From assembly GCA_019916065.1 (NCBI GenBank), contig CM034240.1, positions 51,697,495-51,761,494 on the forward strand: DNA of 64,000 nt. Reading direction: 5' to 3'. A program made the translations under genes and the position numbers. The stretch is from Vitellaria paradoxa. Its lineage: Eukaryota > Streptophyta > Magnoliopsida > Ericales > Sapotaceae. Under the pieces are notes generated by a model. The model was not told the DNA's origin. It saw only the letters and a program-made list of their open reading frames with translations, and ran no database searches. Below are positions 34,869-45,936 of this stretch, one piece after another (positions within the stretch are counted from its first letter, which is position 1; every line of letters starts with the position of its first letter).

Positions 34869-36161
34869 CAACCTCTTCCATGTTTTTCACATAACAACTC
34901 AAGTTGCTCTATTTGTGGGGTCCCTCTCTCATGAGTGATGTCTTCTCAGGGAAACCCCACCCCCCCTCCGGGGGACGGTGGCTTTTCATGAGAAAAGCAC
35001 AACCCCTCCCTCTCTGGCTTTCTCTTTCATAACCATCATTGTATTTATCAGAATAATATACTATCAAGGGCGGCCCTTGTTTCAGCCAAGTGCCCTCGCT
35101 TCAGCCAAGTGTCCTCGAATGCCATTTATTTCTCCTTTAATATTTATTAATTAATTTGTACGTGATAAATTTTCGTCACGTGCTCACGTCACCGAATTTC
35201 CCATCTCTGGATGGACTTAGGCACACAAGGAAAGACGAGAAACAAGAGCCAAAGGCCGGAGAAAAGTTCCTGACCGGAGGCTCTCCGAGGAGCAAATTAG
35301 CACTTGGAGAGATCTTCACACCTAAAACGAAAGAAAATTAGTTAACAAGCAGTGAGCATGCCTTGGATGTGTATTTGTCTTCGGTATTTATGAGTAAAAT
35401 TAAAAGTAGTTGTTGGCGCCATATTAATTTTATCAAAGTGTTTTGCCCACTTATTTACCTCCTTACTTGGACAATTGTGAGCGATTGGACAATTGTGAGC
35501 GATGGGAGAGAGAGTATTAAATATTAATGATGACATAAGTCACATGAATTGATAGAGAAGTGACTATTATGCAACATGCTCTTCTCATCATTCATATCTC
35601 TAAGATACTCAGTAGTAACCCAAATTTTTTTGATAATTTTATTTTATTTCATGTTTTATAATTTGGTGCCTTGCAGGGTTATTGGACCATGATTAGTTGG
35701 TTAGATTATGAGTGAGATTAGTTTAAACCAAAGTTAAATTAGTTTTGACAATTAATCCTAAATTTTTCTTTTTAAGTGTTGGGATCCAATCCAGACAAGG
35801 GATTGATGAGATTCGTTTATCAGCTTTTTAAACTGACAAGACTCCACTGGAGGTTTTAAATACGTAGGCTTAGTTTGACAAGAAAAATAGGTGACTTTTT
35901 TATGTGTTTGTGAAAGAAAAAATGTAGCTTTTTTTAGATGAGTTTTTTAGCTTCTGTTGATTTGATATTTTTGTTTTTAAAAATTTAAAAGAATATTAAA
36001 ATATAAAAGAATAAATTTGAACGAATAAGCTAATTAACCCATAAACTAATTAACCAGAGTTTCCCAAATGATAGCGTAAAAGGGTACATTATAGGCTTTT
36101 CAATACTGACAGAAATCTAACTCGTAAGAGGAGTCACAACTGTACACCATGTGAGTTCCTT

Positions 36162-37308
36162 GACTTTTTTTTTGTTTTACAGTTGTTCTGGAAATTATTT
36201 GTGCAATTACTGTCGATGGAAAACTATTTTGAAGAATATGATTAATGAGAAACCGCGCTTTGATACCGTAATTATGGCTGTATGTACTGGGTAAAAAACC
36301 ACGCTTTGATATCGCGGTTATAGGCATCAGCGTATAAAAACCACGCAATAAAAGCGCGAGTCTCCTGTATGCACGAACAATCCGGGTAAAGGAGAAGAAG
36401 AGCCTCATCTCCTGAGGAAACTGACCAAGCTCACAAGACGAGCAGCAGTGGGTCAGTTTCTGGCGAGGAGGCAATGGTGACGCTGTCGTTGTTGCCGGAG
36501 ACGCCGAATTGGAAAGAATCGCCGGTCAGGGTATCTCCAAGCCAACCCTCTGATCTCCAATCCAACCCTCTGGGGTGTGAGGAGGTGGCGGCGGTGTGCC
36601 TGGTGATGAAGGAGAGGAGAGTTCTGATGACGTGCCCGGTGTTCACTTGCAGGGTGAGGCTTCTCCGATACAATTCAGGGAGAAAGAGCAGCTCATATAA
36701 TTTCCAAAGCAGCTGTAAAGCAAAAAAAAAAGTCAAGATGTGGATGTTGTCGGCTTGCATATGCTAGATTCGCCTCCTTTTGCCATATTCATTTCACAAT
36801 CCAAACACGAAAGCAAAAATTATCAATCAATTTCACAAGATTAAAATTATCCGAATCTATTCAATAAATTGCATTTTTTTTATTGATTGATTGAATCAAA
36901 TGGCTGTAATGATTCAAGCCGACATTCGTTCGGTGCTTCAGATCGCCTCTGCTTTCATCTACTTCAAGCCCAACCACCCCCACCTCTTGTTCTCTCGCGG
37001 CGTTGCCATCGCCCTCGTTCGGCCCTCATCACTACCCAAGTTGACAGCGAAGGTGAGAGCTTTCTCCCCAAAGACTACACAGGAGACTCGCGCTTTCATA
37101 GCGCGATTCTATATAACTGCTGTTTCAAACCGCGATTTTTGTATAAACTACACTATCAAAGCACAATTTCTTGGCCAAAAACTTAAGTCATAACTGCGGT
37201 ATGAAAGCGCGATTTCTCATTAACCGTATTCTTTAAAATAGTTTTTCATTGACAGCAATTGCACAAATAATTTCCACAACAACTGTAAAACAAAAAAAAA
37301 AAAAGTCT
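36162..37308. mobile_element. Non-autonomous Mutator-like element with gene-like contents (Pack-MULE candidate)
   Basis: It has long terminal inverted repeats of about 200 bp: 36162-36370 against the inverse of 37085-37308, sharing TTTGTTTTACAGTTGTT and GGAAATTATTTGTGCAATT. The flanking 9-bp duplication is GAGTTCCTT (36153-36161 and 37309-37317); 9 bp is the Mutator hallmark. The duplicate locus near 29850 gives the empty site. The core (36430-36770 and 36900-37060) is much richer in GC than its surroundings. It contains an ATG-initiated frame from 36900 that ends at an AAG/GTGAGA donor, as if a first exon had been captured. Confidence 0.7.
36900..37053 (+). other. Captured exon-like segment in the Mutator-like element
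   Basis: The frame starting at the 36900 ATG reads MAVMIQADIRSVLQIASAFI and continues with a hydrophobic then basic stretch to a splice-donor-like AAG/GTGAGAG at about 37052. Codon-rich GC sequence in an AT-rich region points to a host exon, but I do not recognise the gene. Confidence 0.35.
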
Positions 37309-38304
37309 GAGTTCCTTAAGACTGAGTTTTGTAGTTATATATGCGCGTTTATACACCTTCACACAACCACAAAAATCTCCAATTTTCGGGTTTTTTTTTT
37401 TTTTTTTTTTTTTTGGGTGGGTCTTGGTCATTGGGCGACACTTTGATTTCGTTTCTATTCATCCAAGCAGAGGTATACCTCATCGATTTTGAAATCTTGC
37501 ATTCTAGTGTTTGTGAAGCTGTTGTAACTTGAATCTCGTAATTTTTGAGTGAATAAATGGATATATAATATATTTTATTAATTAATTTAATAAAATATTT
37601 TTAAATTAATTAGTTATAAAAGATTTAATTTTAATAATAATTGATTTAATAAGTTATATTAACAAATATAATTTAATAATAATTTATTATTTTACTTATT
37701 AAAATTAATTTAATTTAACAAAATATTTTAATATAAATTATTTTAGGAGGTAACTGTTACTTACTAAAAACATTTAATTTGATAAAATAAATTATTTGAA
37801 TATGTAATTATTATTATTATTTGTAATTTTACAAAAGTTATTAAATTAAAATAAATATTTTTAATTTAATAAAATAAATCCTTTTAATAGTAAATTATTA
37901 TTTTATTTATAATAAATTTAATTTACAAAATAAATATTTTAATATATAATTATTATTTATTAAAAATAATTTTTTCCTAATAAAAAAAATTATTTTATCA
38001 TAAATTATTATTTTAAATTTAATAAAATAAATTAATTTAATATATTATTTATAAAAATAATTTTTGTCTAATAAAATATTTGAATAAAGTAATTTATTTT
38101 AATATGATGTAACAAAAATGGACAAAATGTTGAAATTAACAAAATATTTATAAAAGAAAAAAAAGAGTGAAAATATAATTTTTCTATTTTATGTGTTTTT
38201 TTTTTTGGTTTAAGTTTTCATTTTTTGGAAATAAGAAAATAAAAAAGGTTTTACTGAATATGATTTTGTTACTGATTTTCAAAAAATTATAAATATAAAT
38301 TAAC

Positions 38305-38385
38305 ACAAGTCCAAACATAGCACTACCAGTGAAAAATGAACTCGTATACATAATGACAACAGCATCAAATGCCCGTTATTTGATC
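38305..38385 (-). pseudogene. PGG-region relic, copy in segmental duplicate 2
   Basis: It is the counterpart of 30790-30885 and keeps the same match to exon 2 of the ankyrin/PGG gene (CACAAGTCCAAAC...GACAACAGCATCAAATG). Confidence 0.5.
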
Positions 38386-38696
38386 AATAACAAATTAGGA
38401 ATGTATTCTTATGTGTTTACTGAAATGTTAAAATTGTCTAGTTTGTATTTTTTTATTTCTTGTTAACATTTTGGGATCAATTCATCTCTACGTGTAGTTT
38501 TTTTTTTATTGTGGAAATTTTTATGTCCATTTCTTACGTCAATATCTGGTATTTAAGGATTCTTTTATTTCTTATGTTAATTTTCAAATCTTATATACGA
38601 TTTTGTATTAAAATTTTCTTCTGTCAAAAAAATTGTGTATCAAAACAAAGAGAGAAAAATAAATTTAATCATGAAAATTACAATCTCCTCATAATA

Positions 38697-38698
38697 TG

Positions 38699-38727
<29 letters not shown>
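38697..38727. repeat. (AT)n(AC)n microsatellite
   Basis: A TA tract of about 24 bp is followed by ACACACAC. Confidence 0.85.
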
Positions 38728-38729
<2 letters not shown>

Positions 38730-39174
38730 CATACATATATAAAGAAAATATTAGTGATGTCCTCGGTTTTAAATTTATGACCGGGTTTTAAATTTATTTT
38801 TTATTTTAGAACCAAGCTTAAGAATTTTTTGAATGTCTGAAACATCGAATCAACCCAGCTTAAATAATTTTTTAGAGCTCTTACATATACTTTTGTTTGA
38901 GTTTTATTTTAATTGCCTTTAGTCAATTGTTGGACCCTATTATTTATTTATTTATACTTTTTCTTTCAATTTGGTGAGATTTAAATATTAAGATGAAATA
39001 AAAATATACTTCCCTACCTTGCACGATTGGCAAGAGTTAATTATGACATCTGATTGTGTTAAAATGTGATTAAAATAATTATAAAAAAATGGTAGTAGTT
39101 GTGCCCTATGCACAGAGCAAGTGCATGTTTATGGAAGGGGTAAAGGTGAAGGAAGTATTTAAATGGATAAGAGT

Positions 39175-40160
39175 GGAATGGAGGAATATGAATTTATAAA
39201 TACCAATAAATTAATATTTAGATTGATGTATTAAGGGTGTGTTTGGAGTGAGAATTTAGGGAGGAAAAAAAAAAGATAGAAAAATTAGATGCGGCAAAAG
39301 AGAGAATATAAATTCCATTTAGTTGCATGACTTAACTTGAGTTTTATTCATTGAAAAAAAGAAGTTGACAGTCAACACAAAAAAGCGTGCAAGCTGTGGG
39401 AAGAAACGCCTTGACGACCAACATAAACGCACCAATAATATTCACCAGAAAAAAAAAAAAAAAAAAAAAAAAAAAGAGAGGGAGAGAGAGAGAGGGATCG
39501 CCCAATGCTGCGGATGGATTAATTGCTGTTTTGGGTTAGGGACACGAAAGGGATTGTGTTGCAAAGTCAAGAAAGTAACGAAACTCATCTTGGACGAAAT
39601 CCCGAAAATGGATGCTCCAGCTATATAACTTTTGGTAACTAGTGACCGCGCAAGGCTACCACGTGCAATGGAGTTTCACGATATATCAAAGCATGTCCCC
39701 AACCCACGTACCACCCTATCAAAAATGAGTTGGCTTTCTTCTCTCAAATAGAGCGTTTAATTCTCAGAGACACTCCCACTCAAAACTCAAGACTACTTCA
39801 TTACATCCTTCTATGATCAATTGAATTTAATTAATTAAGGTGCTAATTAAAGCAGTGGGGTCTTGAATCCCCTTGCTTCAACGCATGGAAAGAAGAGTGG
39901 TGCATGACAGGTCCGGATCCTTTAGCGGGTGGAGATGCACTAGTTAGTTTGGTGCGCATAGATTGTTTAGTTCACAAGATGGAATATGAGATATTGCGGA
40001 CTAACGGATTGTGCACGGTAAAAAGAACTCATAGACCACTCTTAAAAATCACAGCCAAATGTTAAATGACAGGACCCACTGAATTGTCACTCAACCAGTT
40101 AATTTATGCGCCTGATTGTCATCAGTAAGCAGTATCATCTTTTCACACACAACGCTGCAC
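39175..40160 (-). pseudogene. Third ankyrin/PGG locus relic (copy 3)
   Basis: 39540-39830 repeats the deleted exon-2/exon-1 fusion seen at 9350-9632 (GATTGTGTTGCAA, then CGCAAGGCTACCACGTGCAA, then CTCAAAACTCAAGACTACTT), with further small indels. 39840-40160 repeats the flank of 3340-4040. A 27-bp A run and a GA tract sit at 39449-39495. It is non-coding today. Confidence 0.6.
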
Positions 40161-40251
40161 AACTCGTAGGACAGAAAATTAGTCACGCTTGAATATTAAT
40201 GCACAAATGGAGTGGAAAAAAAAAAATAGCCACTACGCATTAATATAATCT

Positions 40252-40274
40252 CATATATATATATATATATATAT
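40252..40274. repeat. (AT)n microsatellite
   Basis: About eleven AT units, 280 bp downstream of the MDN1 stop codon. Confidence 0.85.
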
Positions 40275-40553
40275 GCGTGTGTAATATGTACAAAGTCTTT
40301 CCCTCCTTTCTTGTCCTGATCTTCTATCTCCTACTCATTCTTATGAAAAGAAGAAAATTTATGGGGCTTTCGCTTCCTATTTGTCTTTTCACTATATATC
40401 ACTATTTACATGAATTTTCTTTGTGAAAAAAACCGTGTACGGGATTGTTCCAATTTCTGGGGTCACCAACTGAAATCTTCCACCGCCAATATACTTAAAA
40501 CTCTGTACAAAAAGGCCACCCAAGTCAACCTGAGCTCGGTCATCCAATTGATT

Positions 40554-43500
40554 TTAGTCTCTGGAATATTGCATTAGCTCAAACCACTGCAGCAAGTAGA
40601 TGAAAGAACAAGGTCAGATCAGCTTACAAGGTAGGAATGCCAATATCTACAGGTAACCCGCAAATGCATTGTACTGGAAACTGTCATATTTATGTATCAC
40701 TTCAAAGACTTACTTGTCTCAATAAATCAGAAAGGGTCCTAGGAAGTGCTTCAATGTTCCTCAGCACAATATAGTATGGGAATGGGAATGAGTCTAGATA
40801 CTTCGAAAATTTTATATTTCCACCCTGAAATGATACTTCCTGAAGAATAAATTTATGGCACAAGTCATTGATGATCAAAAAGTAGGGGGAAACCACAAAT
40901 GACACAATAGAACAAATAAGGAGATACCTTGAGGTCCATTATGGACTCTTCTCGGTTATCCAGCACCAGAAATGCCACCATGCGTTTCCTACTCAAGACA
41001 TCCCTGACACAGCGCTTCAAATTTTCCTGTATTAGATTTGAGAAATGCAAGAATCAGTTAGAGGGTACAGGCAAGTTCAAATCATAGCCAGAGCTAGGCA
41101 AATCGATGCTTCAATCACCATTGAAAAATTGAAGACAAGAAGTACCTTTTCATGCAATTGACCATCGGCTATTATCAAAACAAGCTGCTGTAGAGGATTC
41201 TGTCCAGATGGGAGTCGTGCGTTTGCCACTGCAGCATCCAGCATGTTGTTCACATATTTCAAGAGATCAACCATAGGTTCATTGGCAATGGTATTCTCTT
41301 GCTTAAATGTCAAGCTCGAGATCATCTGTACCAGTAAATCAAATGTCATATATCAACCACAACTATCTCTTGATGGCATGTTAGGTTAAAAAACAAAAGG
41401 ACGCTACATTTACTATTTCACGGGGAGGGAGAGGTTAGTACAAAGAGTCGTTAAAAAGGAAATGGTAGCGATGGATTAGATACAAGGAAAGCAAATACAG
41501 ATACCAGAGGTGTCATATATTTCAAATTTCATGGTCTGAAGAATACTAACCTTGACTCCAGCCTCTCCGGTAAATGGCTGATCAAATTCATGGAGTAACC
41601 TTATGTTTCCCTGCTTCCCAAAGCTCGCAACAGACAAGTTCCCTACTTCTAATTGAGACATGGCACGGCATACTGTCACCAAAGCTTCAATAGCCACATC
41701 TCCACAATGACTCTCTGACATGCTGCGGGAATCATCTACAGCAATGACAACTTGGTAATCACGTTTATTGGGTCGGGTCCTCCTCAACCATATCTTGTCT
41801 TTCCGATAATGACTTGCAATGTACGGGATCACCTGACAATTAGCAATTATGAAGTTACGATAATAAGTCAAGAAAAGGATGACAGAGAAGTCAGGTTTAA
41901 CCACCAAAAGAACTTTGTTCCAGATGGTACAAATTATGCTCTTTTACCTTTTTCATGTTAATCCTTTTGCCAGTCTTGTAATCCCCTTGAAGCTTGCTGG
42001 CTAGAGTGGGCTCCATGACCAGGCGCAACTGTTCGGCCAACTCCTGAGACAACCTAGTTGTGAGCAGTTCATATCTTCTCCAGAGAATGGTCGCATCGTC
42101 TTTTACACCATTGGATATTTCCTCAAGATTGTGGGCTTTCCCCAGATCCCTATCGTCCAAAGAAAGTTCACTAAGTTGATTGATGTCCTCAGTCATGTAT
42201 GATCTCTTCAAGGACACCAAACTCTCTGACAGGCTTTGATCACTCTCATTATGGCTTTGAACTTCTTGGGACTCCTCTGGTGGCTTCTCTAAGTTTTGGA
42301 TCTCAATCTGCTCCTCAATCTTTTTTCTAATATTTGAGCCAAAGGTCTTAATAGGGTGCATTTCAGTATCCTGCTTTCCCATCTCCATCTTGGCAAGATC
42401 TTCTCTATCCATGGTTTTACTATCTCCATCATGCTTGTCGCCGTTGATTTTCTTGTCCATCTGTTCAAATGTTGCAGGCCCCAAAGCCTGAGATGTCCCC
42501 TTGTCACATTCAGAGGTATATCCGTACTCATCTGCATTCTCATCTAACAAGTCATCTGGATCTTCAGCATTGTTGTCCTGAAGATCAACAGTCACTTTGA
42601 CTCTTTCTTTCCATTCATCAAGTGCATCACCAATATTACGGCACGGGTTTGGTTGGGTTTTCTGAGACGATGAAGAATCATTTTGGGGCATCTGATTTTG
42701 TGGCTGGTCATCACTTATTCTCCCACTCATTGATGAGTTGGGCAATGTGACTTCAATCTTAGAGGCATTAGGTGAATCTCTCATGGGAGCAAGGTCATTC
42801 TGGATGTCAATGCTATTAGACCACTTTGCTTCTAATGCTTCTGGTGCAACATCTCTTAAATCTGCTGCAAGTGAATCACCCTTTGGCTGTGTTGCAGATT
42901 CAGCATTTTGAAAATCATCAATGGTGGGCGGTTCAAATAAATCCTTCTCTGGCACTTCAAAGTCCATATCTTTATTCTCTTCTCCAGGATTCTGTAAATC
43001 ACCCCTATCAGCGTTTGCACCCAGTTGTTCACCATCCGCCTCTTCCAAACATTCATCAATTGAATTGTTCTTATCTTCCATGCCATTCTTGTTTTCATCA
43101 GACTCGTCAAGCTCTTCTGGCCCAGCATGTTCCATTGGATCTCCACCTTCCTGTTCATCCATATCAACATCATCTTCAGATCCTTGATCAGGCTCATTAA
43201 CCTTTAGCCCAGTGGGCTCGGCAAAAGCCTCTTCTTTGTCTATATTCAAGTCTTCCATATCCTCTCTCCTGTCAAGATCATCTTGGTTTTCACTTCCATC
43301 ATCTTGTTTGTCAGTTTCATCGGGGTTTAGCTCTCCAGCTTCGTCAGTAGGAGTGGCAAAATCAGAATCTTCCTTTGCTCTAAGCTCTCTGCCACTAGAA
43401 TCTGTATCGTTGACAGAAGGTCCTTTCTCATATTTCTCCCTTGTGTTATTAGGGTTTTCTTCATCATTCTTATCCCAGAGTTTCTCATCTATGATTTCAC

Positions 43501-45936
43501 TATCAGCACCAGTTTCCCCCATCGCAGACTCCAATTGATCATCCTGACCATCCTCTTCTTCATCATCACCATCCCCAGATTCTTCACTAACACTGAACAT
43601 ATCAGCAGCAAAATCCTGCTCCATCTCTATGCCTTTATCATTTTTACTTGGAACTTGACAAGAGTCATCTTGTTCTTCATTCAGCTGTGGAAGCATAAAA
43701 CAAAAAAATACTATAAACCATGTCTTCAATTATCTGCCAAAAGGCAAATTGTTATGATTTATATACATTCTCTGCAACCATACCTTTTCAGAAGTCCCAA
43801 GGAGCTGATCTTCGTCATTTATCTGATCACTAACATCATTCAGCCCTGCACCCTCTCCCATACCTGTTCCTTTTGCATCTTGTGTTTTATCATTGCCAGA
43901 TTCCTCCGGTTGATCTTCATTAACGATTCCAAATCCTTTGGAATACAATGAAGCAAAAATGTTCGCAAGCATGTCTGTTGTAATAGACACCTGTTTTCAA
44001 ATTTAGACAGGCATTTATGAGCTAAATTTTCAAGACATGCATAATTTGGGAGTAAGAACATGTCACTCCCAACAGATATCCAAGACAGATCTTTGTTTCC
44101 TTGTCTATGGGGTGCAAGAAAGCAAGGAAATAAGAGAACAAAAATGGCAAAATAAAAGGAAAATAATCACCATAAATTTACATGCCCTGTATACAATTGC
44201 TAAATCAATTTATTGTATCCACAGTTTACAGATTCTCTGACTTTTGGTTTGGTTCAAAGGATTTTGTTAAACTTATTTTAATGTCATCAAGACTTCTAAA
44301 GTCAACCAAACACTGAGGGGAACTAACTTACCATTCTATGAACAGATAAAAAATCGCGAAGAAGACTTTCACTGAGGGTCAACATCAAGTCCAATAGTGA
44401 AGAAAGATACTTCAAATGCATTCCAACTAGAAGACAGAGATGGTGGTTTTCATCACTATGATGACTCACCAGTTTACCCTGAGTGGATTGCAACACGTGA
44501 AAGAGCAAGCCAAAAAAAGGAACGTTAGGTAATTCCATAAAAAACTGGTGTTTCAAAAACATCCATAATAATATAACTTACTGCACAATTGATTGTCTTG
44601 ACCACAGCATCGCATGTAACATCCAATTGCATATTTGCTGCATATGATTCAAACAGGGTCTTCCACACAGTAATGTTTCCTAATGACTCAACAGAGGGAG
44701 CATGATCATTATTCCACGATGTTATTCTATGAAATGCATCCATAATATGTTTATATGTTCCCTTCAGGGCTTCACCGAACCCAGCTTCAAGTTCAGTAAT
44801 TTTTTCTCCATTATAATAGGTGCCTTCATCCTCACTTCTTGATTCATTTCTTGCTTTCACAGCACACTTATAATCTTCTGCTATTAAGTTAACCTGCAAA
44901 AGGCCAAGCAGTTTGTTTCAGAGTTCTATTTGAAGTACTTCCTTCTATGTTCAATTCAACCCACAACAATGTTGCAGAAATCCTTGTGCCAGTATAAAAG
45001 ACTGCTCGCATTCTGAAATTAAGTATTCAATGTAAAAACACCTTTTGGATGTGGAGAAAACAAGTTAGAAACTATTAACCTATGTAGATCAATATATGTA
45101 AGCTCCTATCACCTTGTTAAATATGTCTCCAAAATGACCAAGAAGAACCTCTTTAACAGATCTTCTATCCTCATCCTGCTGGCTGAAAACACAAAGCTGG
45201 TCCTCAAACTCCTTTATCATCTGGAAGTTTTGATTTACTAGCTGTTCCATTTGTTTTGAAACAATGTAAGGGTGTAAAGATGTTGATACTGAGGAGATCA
45301 CCCTACCACGGTCGAGAAGGTAACTGTCCAGCAAATCCTGTTAAAAAGTATCCATAGTGAGAGCACTTCAACACCTCCCCCCCCCCCCCAAAAAAAATAA
45401 TAATAAAATAAAAAAAATGACAATGATAACGAAAAACACAGAATCAAAAGTGCCACGATGAATGATATGTATACCTTAGATTTCTGAAAATCAGGAATAA
45501 ATTTCTCAATGAAAATGTGAAGCCCATTTGCTGCAGCTTTGACACTTGGGCAATTGTTCAAATGATTACTTTTAACTGTTTTCAGCAGCAAACATTCTTC
45601 GTGCAACATGGAACACAAACTATCAAATATTTGCTGCAATAATGAAAATATCGCGGTGTCACTATCTAAGGTTCTAGAGACATAATCAACAATTTCAATT
45701 TGAAAGAGAGAGCATACCTTTTGTTGCCACATGCAATTAAACGTACCATGTTGGTTCTGTGCAAAAGAACACTCACTACTAATGGTATCAAAAGCAAGGG
45801 AACTGGAGAACAAATGTTTGAGAACTGAGACACATTTCCTTAAGCAAGTCAGTTGCTCAGCAAAACCATAGGCAGCAGCCCGTTGCTCTTGTTGTATTAC
45901 AATAAGATGGTCAAGGAAAGAAACTGATCTATTGAC
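40554..45936 (-). CDS. MDN1: MDN1 visible exons 25-36 (acidic region and MIDAS domain)
   Basis: Exons: 45936-45718, 45633-45475, 45337-45113, 44893-44582, 44478-44332, 43990-43784, 43684-41948, 41832-41551, 41325-41146, 41026-40928, 40839-40714, 40586-40554. All are in phase 0 relative to each other. 43990-43784 carries the GTGMGEGAGLNDVSDQINDE block and 43684-41948 the acidic region, ending with the conserved LQGDYKTGKRINMKK lead-in to the VWA fold. 41832-41551 has the MIDAS DxSxS motif and the conserved ASFG strand. 41325-41146 gives QNPLQQLVLIIADGQLHEK and 40839-40714 the FSKYLDSFPFPYY strand. The final exon is only 33 nt. The methionine-initiated start apparent at 43729 is intron read-through, not a start. 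Confidence 0.9.

Larger units (their letters stand above)
33530..38690. repeat. Segmental duplication, copy 2 (with insertions)
   Basis: It is collinear with 28235-31200 but expanded by a roughly 290-bp foldback element (34573-34868), a further MITE-like insert near 35875-36055 and a Mutator-like element (36162-37308). No host gene is seen. Confidence 0.7.

Noticed and set aside
37246..37532. Poly-Phe and poly-Lys open frames around 37390
   Set aside because: They only translate a homopolymer T run and the Mutator-like terminal repeat.
42826..43538. Plus-strand open frames rich in Ser and His opposite the acidic MDN1 exon
   Set aside because: These are reverse readings of the Asp/Glu-rich codons (GAT, GAA) of MDN1, with no independent support.
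43685..43729. An apparent signal-peptide-like start (MKTWFIVFFCFML) before the acidic MDN1 exon
   Set aside because: It is intron sequence ahead of the acceptor at 43686-43685; the exon continues a frame that runs through many upstream exons.
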